Assembly: GCF_005405925.1 (NCBI RefSeq)
Contig: NZ_BJHV01000001.1
Location: 6,820,001-6,884,000, forward strand
Direction of reading: 5' to 3'
Origin: Streptomyces antimycoticus
GTDB taxonomy: Bacteria; Actinomycetota; Actinomycetes; Streptomycetales; Streptomycetaceae
DNA length: 64,000 nt
Shown: in pieces, positions 24,419 through 33,789 of the stretch
Position numbering within the stretch: the stretch's first letter is position 1
Layout of the letters: the number at the start of each line of letters is the position of its first letter
Program-made: the position numbers and the translations under genes
The notes under the pieces: model-generated
Seen by the model: only the letters and a program-made list of their open reading frames with translations
What the model was told of the DNA's origin: nothing
Databases searched by the model: none

Positions 24419-24807
24419 TCCCTCAGTCTGCCGGACCGCCGTTGACCACCGCCGCCGTGGTGAGCTGGGCGGGCATTGGTCCGTACCAAATCCCTCGCCG
24501 GTTTCCGGGCTGCCTGATTGGGGAGGGATTGACACTTCTGGGAAGCTGCGGGTGGGCATCTTGTCAGGGCGGTGAGGTCTTTACCAATCCGCGTAAGGTG
24601 GCGGGAGGGTATGGCCGCGAGTCAAAGTTGGTGGTCAACTACCCAATGCGGTTCACTCGTTCGGGTGGCCGGGCGGGTGATGCATGCCCGCCCCAGACCC
24701 GTCCTGAAAGGGTCGGAATCCCTACCAGAGGTGGGGAAACACAATTGTTGATCCGTCGTCACCTCTGGTCCACAGAGCGGTCGGGCGAGAATGGATTGTG
24801 AGCACCG
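24419..24807. other. divergent control region before the conservon
   Basis: No gene is seen in these 389 bases. They separate the PP2C-like gene from cvnA. A TTGACA hexamer lies at about 24528, and a long dyad at 24724-24769 sits close to the cvnA start. Confidence 0.5.
24724..24769. promoter_or_regulatory. long-spaced perfect dyad upstream of cvnA
   Basis: ACCAGAGGTG at 24724-24733 and its exact complement CACCTCTGGT at 24760-24769 flank 26 bases, 38 bp before the cvnA start. The arms could bind two repressor subunits with looping or form an RNA hairpin that affects initiation. Confidence 0.5.
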
Positions 24808-27800
24808 GTGCGGAAGAAGCGGCTTCGGGGCACCACACGCGATGCGGTAAGCGAGCCACGCCAGGACGAGGCGACGCCGCGACGGCACACCGCACGCGTC
24901 CGTCGTCGGCTGACCACGTCGGTCGCCCTCGTCTCCGTCGCCGTCCTCGGGGCCGGGACTCCCGCAGTCCTGCTCGCCCTCGATGACACCACCGACGCCC
25001 AGCGGCTCGTCGACCTCGCCGAGACCAACCGCGGCGCGGTGACCCTCGCCCACGCCCTCGCCGACGAGCGCGACGCCATGACGCGGTACGTCGCCGACGG
25101 GCGCACCACCGCCTCCGGCCGCGGGGTCTCCGAGGAGATGCGGGCCCGGGTCGACCGCCGCGTCCGCGAGGTGCGGGGGCAGGTCCCGGCGTCGGTCCGG
25201 CGGCTCCTGGACGCCCTTCCCGAAGTGCGGCAGCAGGCGCTGACCGGCAAGGGCTCGGCCCTCGACGTCTTCACCTCGTACACCCGGACCGTCCAGGCGC
25301 TGAACGGGATCACCGACACCCTCGCCCGCCGCCTCCCGGCCGACGCCGAGTCCGGCGCCACCGCCGCGCTGGCCCCGCTCGGCCGTGCGGTGGAGGAGGC
25401 GTCCGCCACCCGCGGGCTGCTGCTGGCCGCGCTCGACGCGGGCGGCGGCCAGCCCACGCTGGTCTCCGCCGCCCAGCGGACCAACCTCCGCGAGCAGTCC
25501 GCACTGGCCGACTTCGAACAGCTCGCCCCGGCCACCATGCGCGACGCTTACGACCGCACCGTCAACGGCACCGAGGTCACCGACGCCGAGCGCTATCTCG
25601 CCCGGCTCACCGACCAGAACCGCTTCACGGGCAATGACTTCTTCCTCGACGAGGACCGCGTCGAGGCCGGCCTGGACACCCGGATCGACCGGATGCGCGG
25701 CGCACAGTCCTCGCTGGCCTCCTCCGAGGCCGCCCAGCTCGCCCGGTTGCGGGACGACGAGGTCACCGACCTCGAGCTGCGCATCGGCATCGTCGGCGCC
25801 GCCCTGCTGGTCGCCCTCGGCGCCGGGGTGCACAGCGCCCGCTCGATGACCCGGCCGCTGGCCGCGCTGCGGCTCGGCGCCCGGCGGGTCGCGGCCGATC
25901 CGGCGGCCGAGGAGCCGGTCGCCTTCAAGGGCCGCGACGACGAGTACGCGGACGCCGTACGGGCCGTCAACGAACTCCACGCCAAGGCCGCGCGGGCGTA
26001 CGAGCGCGTCGCCGAGCTGGAGACCGAGCGCACCCGGCTCGTCGGCGAGCGGCAGCGGATGGCCGATGAGCGGGACGGGCTGCGCGCCGAGCGGGACGCG
26101 GTCGCCACCCGGCTGGAGGGGCTGCGGGCCCGGGTCCACGGCAGCTTCGTGGGCCTCGCGCTGCGCTCGCTGGGCCTGATCGAGCGCCAGCTCGCCATCA
26201 TCGAGTCCCTGGAGGAGCGGGAGCAGGACCCCGACCGCCTCGAGACGCTCTTCCAGCTCGACCACCTGGCCACCGGGATACGTCGCTACGGCGAGAACCT
26301 CCTGGTCATCGCGGGCTCCGAGCAGAAGGCCACCCATCCGGGGCCGGTGCCGCTGCTGGATGTGCTGCGCGCCTCGATCAGCGAGGTCGAGCGGTACGAC
26401 CGGGTGCAGATCCAGGCGCTGCCGCCGCATGCCCAGGTCGCCGGGTTCGCCGCGGACAGCGTCAGCCACCTGATCGCCGAGCTCCTGGAGAACGCGACAT
26501 CGTTTTCTCCGCCGGACGCGGCGGTCCAGATCTCCGGCTGGCTCCTGGAATCCGGCGAGGTCATGCTCTCCGTCCAGGACGAGGGCATCGGCATGACGCC
26601 CGAGCGCTTCCTGGAGCTGAACACCCGGCTCGCCGACCCGGTGCCGGAGTACTGCCAGGGCCCCCAGCCGGAGGACCCGCTGGGCCTCGGTCTGTATGTG
26701 GTGACCCGGCTCGCCGCGCGCCACGGCATCCGGGTGCAGCTGCGCGAGCAGCAGCCGGGCGGGGTGGCCGCCGTGGTCGTCCTCCCGACGAAGATCCTCC
26801 CGGCCGGTCCGCCCGGCGCCGGGCTGCCGCCCGCCCCGCCGGTGAGCGTGGGCGCGACGTTCGGCGGCACCGGACCGTCGTCCTTCCTGGGCTTCCCGGG
26901 CTCCGAGGCCGAGGCGAACTCCAACACGCTTCCCGGGCAGACCCGTTCGGTCGCCCGGGACCAGGAGGGTATGCCGAGCGCGAGTGCCGCGGCGGCCGTC
27001 GGTGCCGAGCTGTCGGCCGAGCCGGTCGCGCCGCCCGCGGAGCCGGATCCGGCGCCCCAGGCCGTCGAGCCGGAGCCCGAGCCCGCGCTGGACGCGGAGC
27101 CGACGCCCGTCGAGGCGGCCTCGGACTCGGAGCCGGCCGCCTCCTGGACGGTCCCCGCCGAGCAGTGGGGGCAGACCGCGGACGCGGGCCGTGACTACCC
27201 CATGGAGCCCACGCCGCCGCGCGGCCACCCGAGCCCGGGGAACGGCGGTGCGCTGCCCACCCTGCCCAAGCGCGTCCCCAAGTCGGCCCGGTCCGACGGA
27301 CAGGACGGCGCACGGCAGGGCGCGGACGCCCCGGTCCCGGCACCTCAGGCGGCCACGGCACCTCAGGCGGCCACGGCACCTCAGGCGGCCACGGCACCCC
27401 AGACGGCCCCGGCCGCCCCGGCCGAGGAGCCGGAGGTGCCGGCCGTGGAGCGGACGATGGAGCTGACCCTCCATCGCATGAGCCGCGAGAGCCATCGAGA
27501 CCACGACGACCGCGAGGGTCGTGATGGCCGCGAGGGTCGTGCGGACGGTGCGGACCGCGCCGACGGCGACGGCGACGACTACGAGGACTTCGACCGGCGG
27601 TTCGGCCGCCACGGCATCCGCCCGGTGGGCGCGGACGCCTGGGGCCCGGCGGTCGGCGGCCCGGCGGCGGGCGGTGAGTCGGCCCCCGTCGATCCGTACG
27701 CCATCGGCCCCGACCAGCACGGCCGCCCGGAGGACCAAGCGGCGCGCACCGACAAGGGGCTTCCCAAACGCACACCGCGGAACGTGGCGCTCCGGGAGCC

Positions 27801-28005
27801 CGATCCACGGGAGCGGACCGGCTCGGTGAACGCGGAGGAGTTGCGGCGCCGCCTCGGTGGCTTCCAGCGCGGCGCCCGCGACGGACGCCGGGACGCCGCC
27901 GCCGAGGTCGCCGCCCGTGGCGAGCCCGCGCGGCGGCAACGGGGAACAGCAGGACAAACGGGGGCGCAGAACGAGGGTGGCACGGTTGAGGAGGCACGCG
28001 GGTGA
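24808..28005 (+). CDS. cvnA: conservon sensor kinase CvnA (membrane histidine-kinase-like)
   Basis: A 1065-residue membrane protein. A basic N terminus and first membrane helix (LTTSVALVSVAVLGAGTPAVLL, about 35-58) are followed by an extracytoplasmic nitrate/sensor-type helical domain, a second helix (IGIVGAALLVALGAGV, about 330), HAMP and coiled coil, then an HATPase domain with N-box LIAELLENATSFSPP and G1 DEGIGM. The last 370 residues are Pro/Ala/Glu-rich with an 18-bp tandem repeat. In conservons this protein senses a signal and works through B-D; phosphotransfer is uncertain. The GTG start at 24808 has no clear ribosome-binding site. It overlaps cvnB by four bases. Confidence 0.88.
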   Translation: MRKKRLRGTTRDAVSEPRQDEATPRRHTARVRRRLTTSVALVSVAVLGAGTPAVLLALDDTTDAQRLVDLAETNRGAVTLAHALADERDAMTRYVADGRTTASGRGVSEEMRARVDRRVREVRGQVPASVRRLLDALPEVRQQALTGKGSALDVFTSYTRTVQALNGITDTLARRLPADAESGATAALAPLGRAVEEASATRGLLLAALDAGGGQPTLVSAAQRTNLREQSALADFEQLAPATMRDAYDRTVNGTEVTDAERYLARLTDQNRFTGNDFFLDEDRVEAGLDTRIDRMRGAQSSLASSEAAQLARLRDDEVTDLELRIGIVGAALLVALGAGVHSARSMTRPLAALRLGARRVAADPAAEEPVAFKGRDDEYADAVRAVNELHAKAARAYERVAELETERTRLVGERQRMADERDGLRAERDAVATRLEGLRARVHGSFVGLALRSLGLIERQLAIIESLEEREQDPDRLETLFQLDHLATGIRRYGENLLVIAGSEQKATHPGPVPLLDVLRASISEVERYDRVQIQALPPHAQVAGFAADSVSHLIAELLENATSFSPPDAAVQISGWLLESGEVMLSVQDEGIGMTPERFLELNTRLADPVPEYCQGPQPEDPLGLGLYVVTRLAARHGIRVQLREQQPGGVAAVVVLPTKILPAGPPGAGLPPAPPVSVGATFGGTGPSSFLGFPGSEAEANSNTLPGQTRSVARDQEGMPSASAAAAVGAELSAEPVAPPAEPDPAPQAVEPEPEPALDAEPTPVEAASDSEPAASWTVPAEQWGQTADAGRDYPMEPTPPRGHPSPGNGGALPTLPKRVPKSARSDGQDGARQGADAPVPAPQAATAPQAATAPQAATAPQTAPAAPAEEPEVPAVERTMELTLHRMSRESHRDHDDREGRDGREGRADGADRADGDGDDYEDFDRRFGRHGIRPVGADAWGPAVGGPAAGGESAPVDPYAIGPDQHGRPEDQAARTDKGLPKRTPRNVALREPDPRERTGSVNAEELRRRLGGFQRGARDGRRDAAAEVAARGEPARRQRGTAGQTGAQNEGGTVEEARG
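27340..27393 (+). repeat. 18-bp tandem repeat within cvnA
   Basis: Three exact copies of an 18-bp unit (GCACCTCAGGCGGCCACG) and a decayed fourth encode Ala-Pro-Gln-Ala-Ala-Thr repeats in the disordered tail of CvnA. Copy number could vary between strains without a frameshift. Confidence 0.85.
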
Positions 28006-28487
28006 ATGCGCCCAGTAGTACGTACGGGTTGAGTCGCGAGGCCCGTAATCTGCACTGGTTGCTGTCGAACCTGGTGGAGGAGGTGCCGGGCGTCCGCTCG
28101 GTTGTGGTCGTCTCGACCGACGGGCTGATGCTGCTCTCCTCCGACACACGGCACCATGCCGCGTCGTCCGATCCGGCAGCACAGGACGGCCCCAAGGGTT
28201 CCAGTGCGGATCTCGCGACGATCGTCTCGGGAGTCGGCAGCCTCACGCTCGGCGCGGCGAAGCTGATGGACGGCGGCAGCGTCAAGCAGACGATGGTGGC
28301 GATGGACGAGGGCAGTCTGTTCGTCATGTCGATCAGTGACGGTTCGCTGCTCGGGGTGCATGCCACGCCCGACTGCGATATGACGGTCGTCGCCTATCAC
28401 ATGGCACTGTTCGTGGGCCGGGCCGGACATGTGCTCACCCCCGAACTCCGCAATGAACTACGCAGGTCGCTGGAGCACGTACAGTGA
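28002..28487 (+). CDS. cvnB: conservon Roadblock/LC7 protein CvnB
   Basis: A 161-residue Roadblock/LC7-fold protein (LHWLLSNLVEEVPGVRSVVVVSTDGLMLLSSD, then GSLFVMSISDGSLLGVHA). Proteins of this fold bind small GTPases of the MglA/Ras type and modulate nucleotide exchange. It overlaps cvnA (GTGA) and cvnC (ATGA-type) by four bases each, so expression is tightly coupled within the operon. Confidence 0.92.
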   Translation: MNAPSSTYGLSREARNLHWLLSNLVEEVPGVRSVVVVSTDGLMLLSSDTRHHAASSDPAAQDGPKGSSADLATIVSGVGSLTLGAAKLMDGGSVKQTMVAMDEGSLFVMSISDGSLLGVHATPDCDMTVVAYHMALFVGRAGHVLTPELRNELRRSLEHVQ

Positions 28488-28876
28488 CGGCCGCCGGGTC
28501 CAGCCGGCCCGCCCGTAAACCCGCTCGCGTACGTCCGTACTCGCTCACCGGCGGTCGCACCCGCTCCGGCCATGTGCTGCTGGTGGAGACCTTCGTGGCG
28601 TCGCTGGAGTCTCCGGACGGACAGCTCGACCTGGCCCCCAGTGGGTTGAACGCCCGGATGATGCCGGAGATCCGGGCGATCATCGAACTGTGCGACAGGA
28701 TGCGCTCCGTCGCGGAGGTCTCCGCGATGCTCAAGATCCCACTCGGGGTGGTGCGCGTCCTGCTCAGCGACCTGGCCGACCAGGGAAAGATCCGCGTCTA
28801 CGGCACCGGGCGGGGTCCCGGCCAGCCGGACCGCGCGTTGCTCGAAAGGGTGCTCAGTGGACTTCGCAGGCTCTGA
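28484..28876 (+). CDS. cvnC: conservon DUF742 protein CvnC
   Basis: A 130-residue DUF742 protein: VRPYSLTGGRTRSG near the start and a winged-helix-like C-terminal half (EVSAMLKIPLGVVRVLLSDLADQGKIRV). The family occurs almost only in conservons and may be an adaptor or DNA-binding element. It shares four bases with cvnB and about 20 with cvnD. Confidence 0.92.
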   Translation: MTAAGSSRPARKPARVRPYSLTGGRTRSGHVLLVETFVASLESPDGQLDLAPSGLNARMMPEIRAIIELCDRMRSVAEVSAMLKIPLGVVRVLLSDLADQGKIRVYGTGRGPGQPDRALLERVLSGLRRL

Positions 28877-29522
28877 GACGATCACGGCGACCCCGCCGGC
28901 GACGTCGGAGATACCCGGGGCCGGGATACCCGGGGCCGAGGAGGTGCTCCAGAGGTGGCAGACGGACCGCTCCCGCGCGCCGATCGCCACCAAGATCGTG
29001 ATAGCGGGAGGGTTCGGGGTCGGCAAGACGACCTTCGTCGGCGCGGTTTCGGAGATCACTCCGCTGCAGACCGAAGCGCTGATGACGCAGGCCAGCGAGA
29101 GCGTGGACGACCTCGAGGCGACGCCCGAGAAGCTGACCACCACCGTCGCCATGGACTTCGGCCGGATCACGCTGGAGAACGATCTGGTCCTGTATCTCTT
29201 CGGCACCCCCGGCCAGCAGCGCTTCTGGTTCATGTGGGACGACCTGATGCGCGGGGCCATCGGCGCGGTGGTGATGGTCGACACCCGGCGCCTGGACGAG
29301 AGCTTCCCGGCGCTGGACTACTTCGAGAGCCTCGGTCTGCCGTATGTGGTGGCGGTCAACCACTTCGAGGGGACCCCGCTCTACGAGCCCGAGGACGTGC
29401 GCGACGCGCTCTCCGTGGCGTCCACGGTGCCGGTGGTGATGATGGACGCCCGGCGCCGGATCGCGGTCGTGGACGCGCTGCTGGCGCTGGTGAGACACGC
29501 CGTTGACGCCTCACCCGAGTGA
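28857..29522 (+). CDS. cvnD: conservon GTPase CvnD
   Basis: A 221-residue Ras-like GTPase: P-loop GGFGVGKTT near residue 50, a TTVAMDFG switch I segment, FGTPGQQRFW switch II near 125 and a VAVNHFEG base motif in place of canonical NKxD. GTG 28857 overlaps cvnC. The N-terminal extension has a short duplication (IPGA-G-IPGA). With A-C it should form a heterotrimeric G-protein-like signalling complex at the membrane, as proposed for conservons. Confidence 0.93.
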   Translation: MDFAGSETITATPPATSEIPGAGIPGAEEVLQRWQTDRSRAPIATKIVIAGGFGVGKTTFVGAVSEITPLQTEALMTQASESVDDLEATPEKLTTTVAMDFGRITLENDLVLYLFGTPGQQRFWFMWDDLMRGAIGAVVMVDTRRLDESFPALDYFESLGLPYVVAVNHFEGTPLYEPEDVRDALSVASTVPVVMMDARRRIAVVDALLALVRHAVDASPE

Positions 29523-29599
29523 CGTAACCTCAGCTCCGCCCGCGGGATGGAATGCTCCATTCCCTTTATCGGTCCGAGCTTGAGGGAGAGTCGACAGCC

Positions 29600-30994
29600 A
29601 TGCGGAAGATACTCATCGTGGGTGCCGGTCAGTCCGGCCTCCAACTCGCTCTCGGCCTGCAGTCCAAGGGTTACGAGATCACGTTGATGTCCAACCGGAC
29701 GTCCGATGAGATCCGCGGCGGACGGGTGATGTCCACCCAGTGCATGTTCCACACCGCGCTGGACCATGAGCGCGATCTGGAGCTCAACTTCTGGGAGGAG
29801 CGGGCGCCGCGGGTCGAGGGCCTCGGGGTCTCCGTCGCCGGGCCGCCGGCTTCCGAGGGCCGGGCCCACCCGCGGGTCATCGACTGGGTCGGCCGGCTGG
29901 ACGGCCACGCCCAGTCCGTCGACCAGCGGATCAAGATGGCCGGCTGGATGGAGACGTTCGAGCAGCGCGGCGGCCAGGTGGTCATCCACGGCGCCGCCGT
30001 CTCCGACCTGGACGTTCTCGACAGGAAGTACGACCTGGCGCTGGTGGCCGCGGGCAAGGGCGAACTGGTCTCGCTCTTCGGCCGGGACGCCGCCCGCTCC
30101 CCGTACGACAACCCGCGGCGCGCCCTCGCGGTCGCCTATGTGCATGGCCTTGGCCCGCGCCCCGAGCACCCCGGCCTCGAGGCGGTGCGCTGCAATCTCG
30201 TCCCCGGTGTCGGCGAGCTCTTCGTGATGCCCGCGCTCACCACCACCGGCCGCGCCGACATCCTCTTCTGGGAGGGCGTCCCGGGCGGTCCGGCCGACGT
30301 CTTCCAGGGCATCACCGACCCCTCGGAGCATCTGGCGCGCGTCCTGGAGCTGATGGAGCGGTTCACGCCCTGGGAGTACGCGCGTGCCACCAAGGTCGAG
30401 CTGACGGACGCGGGCGGCACGCTGTCCGGCGGGTACGCCCCGACCGTGCGCAACCCGATCGGGCGGCTGCCGGGCGGCGGGCTGGTCCTGGGCGTCGCCG
30501 ATGTCGTGGTGGCCAACGACCCGATCACCGGGCAGGGCTCCAACTCCGCGGCCAAATGCGCGGCGGCCTATCTGGAGAGCATCGTCGAGCACGGCGACCG
30601 GCCGTTCGACGAGGAGTGGATGCGGACGACCTTCGACCGCTACTGGGAGACCGCGCGGCATGTCACCAAGTGGACCAACGCCATGCTGGGCCCGCCGCCG
30701 GAGCACCTCGTGAACCTCCTCGGGGCGGGGGCCACCTTCCCCGCCGTCGCCCACCGCATCGCCAACGGCTTCGACGACCCCTCCGACTTCGAGAACTTCT
30801 TCTACGAGCCGGAGAAGACGGCCGCCTACCTGGACGCGGTCAGGAAAGAGGCCGAGGCCGAGTCCGCGGAGGCCGAAGCCGCGGCTGAGGTCTGTGAGGA
30901 GGCCGAGGTCTGTGAGGAGGCTGGGGTCTGCGAGGAGGCTGGGGCCGACGACCGGGCGGGGGCCGAGGCCAGGGCCATTCGGTACGTCGGCTGA
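29600..30994 (+). CDS. styrene/indole-monooxygenase-type FAD monooxygenase
   Basis: A 464-residue flavoprotein with a Rossmann FAD site (ILIVGAGQSGLQLALGL) at the start and the large substrate domain of StyA-type two-component monooxygenases (PTVRNPIGRLPGGGLVLGVADVVVANDPITGQGSNSA). No small flavin reductase is adjacent, so reduced FAD must come from elsewhere. ATG 29600 follows GAGGGAGAG. The acidic C-terminal tail has three copies of an 18-bp repeat (30887-30940; EVCEEA units) with a cysteine in each. It follows cvnD by 77 bp and may be under the same control. Confidence 0.85.
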   Translation: MRKILIVGAGQSGLQLALGLQSKGYEITLMSNRTSDEIRGGRVMSTQCMFHTALDHERDLELNFWEERAPRVEGLGVSVAGPPASEGRAHPRVIDWVGRLDGHAQSVDQRIKMAGWMETFEQRGGQVVIHGAAVSDLDVLDRKYDLALVAAGKGELVSLFGRDAARSPYDNPRRALAVAYVHGLGPRPEHPGLEAVRCNLVPGVGELFVMPALTTTGRADILFWEGVPGGPADVFQGITDPSEHLARVLELMERFTPWEYARATKVELTDAGGTLSGGYAPTVRNPIGRLPGGGLVLGVADVVVANDPITGQGSNSAAKCAAAYLESIVEHGDRPFDEEWMRTTFDRYWETARHVTKWTNAMLGPPPEHLVNLLGAGATFPAVAHRIANGFDDPSDFENFFYEPEKTAAYLDAVRKEAEAESAEAEAAAEVCEEAEVCEEAGVCEEAGADDRAGAEARAIRYVG

Positions 30995-31014
30995 CACCGG
31001 CGTCGCCGGGGCGC

Positions 31015-32235
31015 TCAGCGCTTGGCCATGGCGGCCGGACCCGGGCGCACCGCGCCGCGCAGCGGATTGGAGGCGAGCGGGGAGAGCTTCACCCGCTGGC
31101 CGGGGCGCGGCGCCTGGACCACCTGGCCGTTGCCCGCGTACATCGCCACATGGCTCGCGCCCTTGTAGTAGATCACCAGATCGCCGGGACGCAGCTTGTT
31201 GAGCGGCACCCGCGGCAGCCGGCGCCACTGCTCCTGGCTGGTGCGCGGAATGAGCCGCCCGGCATACGCCCAGGCGGAGGAGGTCAGCCCCGAGCAGTCG
31301 AAGGAGTTCGGCCCCTCGGCGCCCCAGACGTACGGCTTGCCGATCTGGTTCAGCGCGTAGGCGAGCGCCCGCTTCCCGGCCTCCGCGGTCGCCATTCCGG
31401 GGCGGCCGGGGGCCGGGCGGGGGCGGGGCGCGGTGACGGTGGCGACCGGGGAGGGGGTGCCCGCGGGGGTGGCCCGGCCGGGCCCGGGGGCCGGGGTGGT
31501 GCGGGTGCCACCGCCCGGGGTGGGGGCGGGCGGCGAGGCGCTTTTCGCGGGGTCGAGCGCCCCGGAGTCGAGCAGTTTGCGCTGTGCCTTCGCGGTCTCC
31601 TCGCGTTCGCGCTGGGCCACCTGGGCGATCTGGCGGGCGCTCAGCGCGGCGAGCAGCTTCTCGATGGAGCGCAGCTGTTTCTCCACCTTGTCCCGCTGTT
31701 TCTTCCGCTTCGCCGTCAGGGAGAGCTGTTTGTCCAGCGCGGTCCGTGCCCGGGTGGCGATGGTGTCGGCGCGCCGCTCGCCCCTGGTCAGCCGCTGCAT
31801 CAGGACGGCCTCGCGGCCGGCCGCCCGCTCCAGCTCACGCGCCTCGTCGGCGGCGCTCTCCGGATGAGGGGTGAGCAGGGTCAGCAGAAAGGCGTAGGAG
31901 GAGAGCGTGCTGTGGCCCTGGTACTGCTGACGGGCCAGCCGTCCCGCGTCGTCGTGGCTGTCGGCGAGCTCCGTACGGGCGTGCACGAGCTCGGCCGTGA
32001 GCTCCCTGGTTCTGGTGCGCTGCTTGCGCAGCTTCTCCTCGGTCGCGTTGTACGTCTCCGTCGCCTCCTCGGCCTTCCGGTACAGCGTCTTGAGCTGCGT
32101 CAGCAGCTCGGACACGGACCGGTCGGCGGGGCGGGAGGGGGCGGCCGACGCCGTGGCCGCCGGAACGGCGGGCACCAGCGCGGCGGTCGCCGTGATCGCC
32201 GCCGCGCAGACCGAGCCCACGATCCGTCCTGACAC
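31015..32235 (-). CDS. secreted NlpC/P60 peptidoglycan endopeptidase
   Basis: A 406-residue secreted hydrolase. The signal peptide is AAAITATAALVPAVPAATASA; residues about 40-215 form a long coiled coil, then a Pro/Thr/Ala linker, then NlpC/P60 with YVWGAEGPNSFDCSGL (catalytic Cys) and ASHVAMYAGNG (His). It cleaves stem peptides of peptidoglycan and resembles RipA-type proteins. GTG 32235 has GGAGGTGATC, a near-perfect ribosome-binding site. It is convergent with the monooxygenase gene. Confidence 0.92.
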   Translation of the reverse strand: MSGRIVGSVCAAAITATAALVPAVPAATASAAPSRPADRSVSELLTQLKTLYRKAEEATETYNATEEKLRKQRTRTRELTAELVHARTELADSHDDAGRLARQQYQGHSTLSSYAFLLTLLTPHPESAADEARELERAAGREAVLMQRLTRGERRADTIATRARTALDKQLSLTAKRKKQRDKVEKQLRSIEKLLAALSARQIAQVAQREREETAKAQRKLLDSGALDPAKSASPPAPTPGGGTRTTPAPGPGRATPAGTPSPVATVTAPRPRPAPGRPGMATAEAGKRALAYALNQIGKPYVWGAEGPNSFDCSGLTSSAWAYAGRLIPRTSQEQWRRLPRVPLNKLRPGDLVIYYKGASHVAMYAGNGQVVQAPRPGQRVKLSPLASNPLRGAVRPGPAAMAKR

Positions 32236-32362
32236 GTGATCACCTCCGGCTCACTGACGCCTCTGTTCGGCGTCCAGCTCAGCAGGATCGTGGCATGACG
32301 TTCGTATCTTCAGGAGAATTGTGGGCGAGTCGGGCGAATATGGTCACCCGTCCGGCGGGCCG

Positions 32363-32629
32363 TCAGCTCGGCTTGGACCATGGCCACTTCAGCCCGCCAC
32401 CCGGTTTTCCCTCCGGGTCGTACTCATAGGCCCAGCCCCGGACCAGGCCCAGCCGCTTGGACGTGGCGGCCGGAACCCTGCGGTAGACATGCACCGTCGG
32501 TGGTTCGCCCGCCTCGTTCTCCACCGGCACCTCGTAGGTCTTCGGCGGCTGGCCGGTGAGGCCGACCAGCACCGGCAGCACCCGGCCGTCCAGCGGCCCG
32601 CCCACAAAGGGCGTCTCCTCGCTTCTCAC
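32363..32629 (-). CDS. conserved hypothetical protein (88 aa)
   Basis: Begins [21 protein letters not shown] and contains [20 protein letters not shown] and a [15 protein letters not shown]-terminal part, a small beta-rich protein. Similar proteins with a GGPLDG start occur widely in actinobacteria and phages, but I know no function. The GTG start at 32629 lacks a strong ribosome-binding site and may be leaderless. Confidence 0.7.
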   Translation of the reverse strand: MRSEETPFVGGPLDGRVLPVLVGLTGQPPKTYEVPVENEAGEPPTVHVYRRVPAATSKRLGLVRGWAYEYDPEGKPGGGLKWPWSKPS

Positions 32630-32722
32630 CGCACCAGTCTCACGGCATCGCCCGCGCCCCGGCGGTCATCGACCGCGCCCACCACGGCAGTCACCGCTCG
32701 CACCCGTCACTGACCGCACCCG

Positions 32723-33550
32723 TCACAGCAGATGCGACGCCTCGCCCAGCGCGGGTACAACACGGCGGGCCAGCCGCCCGACCGGGCCCTCGGCGGGCTC
32801 CATGATGAGCGCGGCCCGCATCACCCGGGCCGCCTGCGGATCGGTGGTCGCGGTGGCGGTCAGCATGGCCACGAACTGGTCCACCAGCCAGTCGCGCAGC
32901 TCCTCCACCGGTGGCTGCTTCTCCTCGTCCAGCCAGATCAACGAGGCCGCCTCGACGGCCGTGATCCAGGTGCGCACCATCATCCGCAGCCGCGCACCGG
33001 GCCCCTTGACCGCCAGATGGAGCAGAATCTCCTCGGCCGCCGCCCGCCGCACCTCGTCCACGATCGCGTTCGTCCGCGAGGTCTCGACCACGCTGCCGCT
33101 CTGCAACAGCGCGCTGAACCCCGCGTCGTGCTCGTCCACGAAGGCCAGATAGCGGTCCAGCACCCGGCTCAGCCGGCCGCTGAGCGGACCGCTCCTGGGC
33201 TCCTCGAAGCACCGCTCCAGCTCATCGGCGGCGCTGCGCAGCGCCGCCTCGTACAACTGCTGCTTGCCGCCCGGGAAGTAGCGGTAGACCAGCGGACGGG
33301 AGGCACCGGCGGCCAAGGCCACATCGTCCAGCGACACATCCTCGGGCGCGCGATGGGCGAAGAGGCCGAGCGCGGCGGTGAGGAGTTCGGCCCGCCGGGC
33401 CTCGACGCTCAGCCTGCGGTAGCTCCCCCGCCGGGCGGCCGGCGGGCGGGCGGTGGCCGGGGATTCCGCCGCCGGGCGCGCGGCGGCGCTCGCCTCCGCC
33501 GGGGGTGTCGCCTCCGGGGGCGCCGAAGCGGTGCCGCTGCCTGTCGTCAT
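32723..33550 (-). CDS. TetR-family regulator
   Basis: A 275-residue regulator. After about 45 Ala/Pro-rich residues there is a TetR helix-turn-helix (ELLTAALGLFAHRAPEDVSLDDVALAAGASRPLVYRYFPGGKQQLYE), then a helical ligand domain. The start is uncertain: ATG 33550 lacks a good ribosome-binding site, and the Ala/Pro leader may not be translated. A 23-bp tandem repeat array lies directly upstream. It may control the AurF-like gene further upstream. Confidence 0.85.
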   Translation of the reverse strand: MTTGSGTASAPPEATPPAEASAAARPAAESPATARPPAARRGSYRRLSVEARRAELLTAALGLFAHRAPEDVSLDDVALAAGASRPLVYRYFPGGKQQLYEAALRSAADELERCFEEPRSGPLSGRLSRVLDRYLAFVDEHDAGFSALLQSGSVVETSRTNAIVDEVRRAAAEEILLHLAVKGPGARLRMMVRTWITAVEAASLIWLDEEKQPPVEELRDWLVDQFVAMLTATATTDPQAARVMRAALIMEPAEGPVGRLARRVVPALGEASHLL

Positions 33551-33593
33551 GCCTGGCAGCGTAACCGGCCAGGGTGACGAAGCGGACGCCGCC

Positions 33594-33760
33594 TTCGGTC
33601 CCGGGCCGATGCCGCCTTCGGTCCCGGGCCGATGCTCCCTTCGGTCCCGGGCCGATGCCGCCTTCGGTCCCGGCCCGATGCCCCCTCCGGTCCCGGGTCG
33701 ATGCCCTCGTCGGTTCCGGCCCGATGTCCTCGTGGGCCCCGGGCCGGTATCCCCTCGGGT
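33594..33760. repeat. 23-bp tandem repeat array (about seven units)
   Basis: Units of TTCGGTCCCGGGCCGATGC plus four bases repeat with a strict 23-bp period; the first four are nearly identical and the last three are decayed. The array fills the space between the TetR gene and the AurF-like gene. The period is not a multiple of three, so it is not coding. Each unit holds a CCCGGG palindrome. Confidence 0.85.
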
Positions 33761-33789
33761 CCAGGGCAAGCGGTCGCTTGGGCCCGCCC

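Noticed and set aside
29549..29563. GGAATG-CTC-CATTCC dyad before the monooxygenase gene
   Set aside because: Short and close to the start region, but with no second copy or known regulator, it is not enough to call an operator.
33594..33760. Coding repeat protein in the 23-bp array
   Set aside because: The period is not a multiple of three and no start with a ribosome-binding site precedes the open frames.
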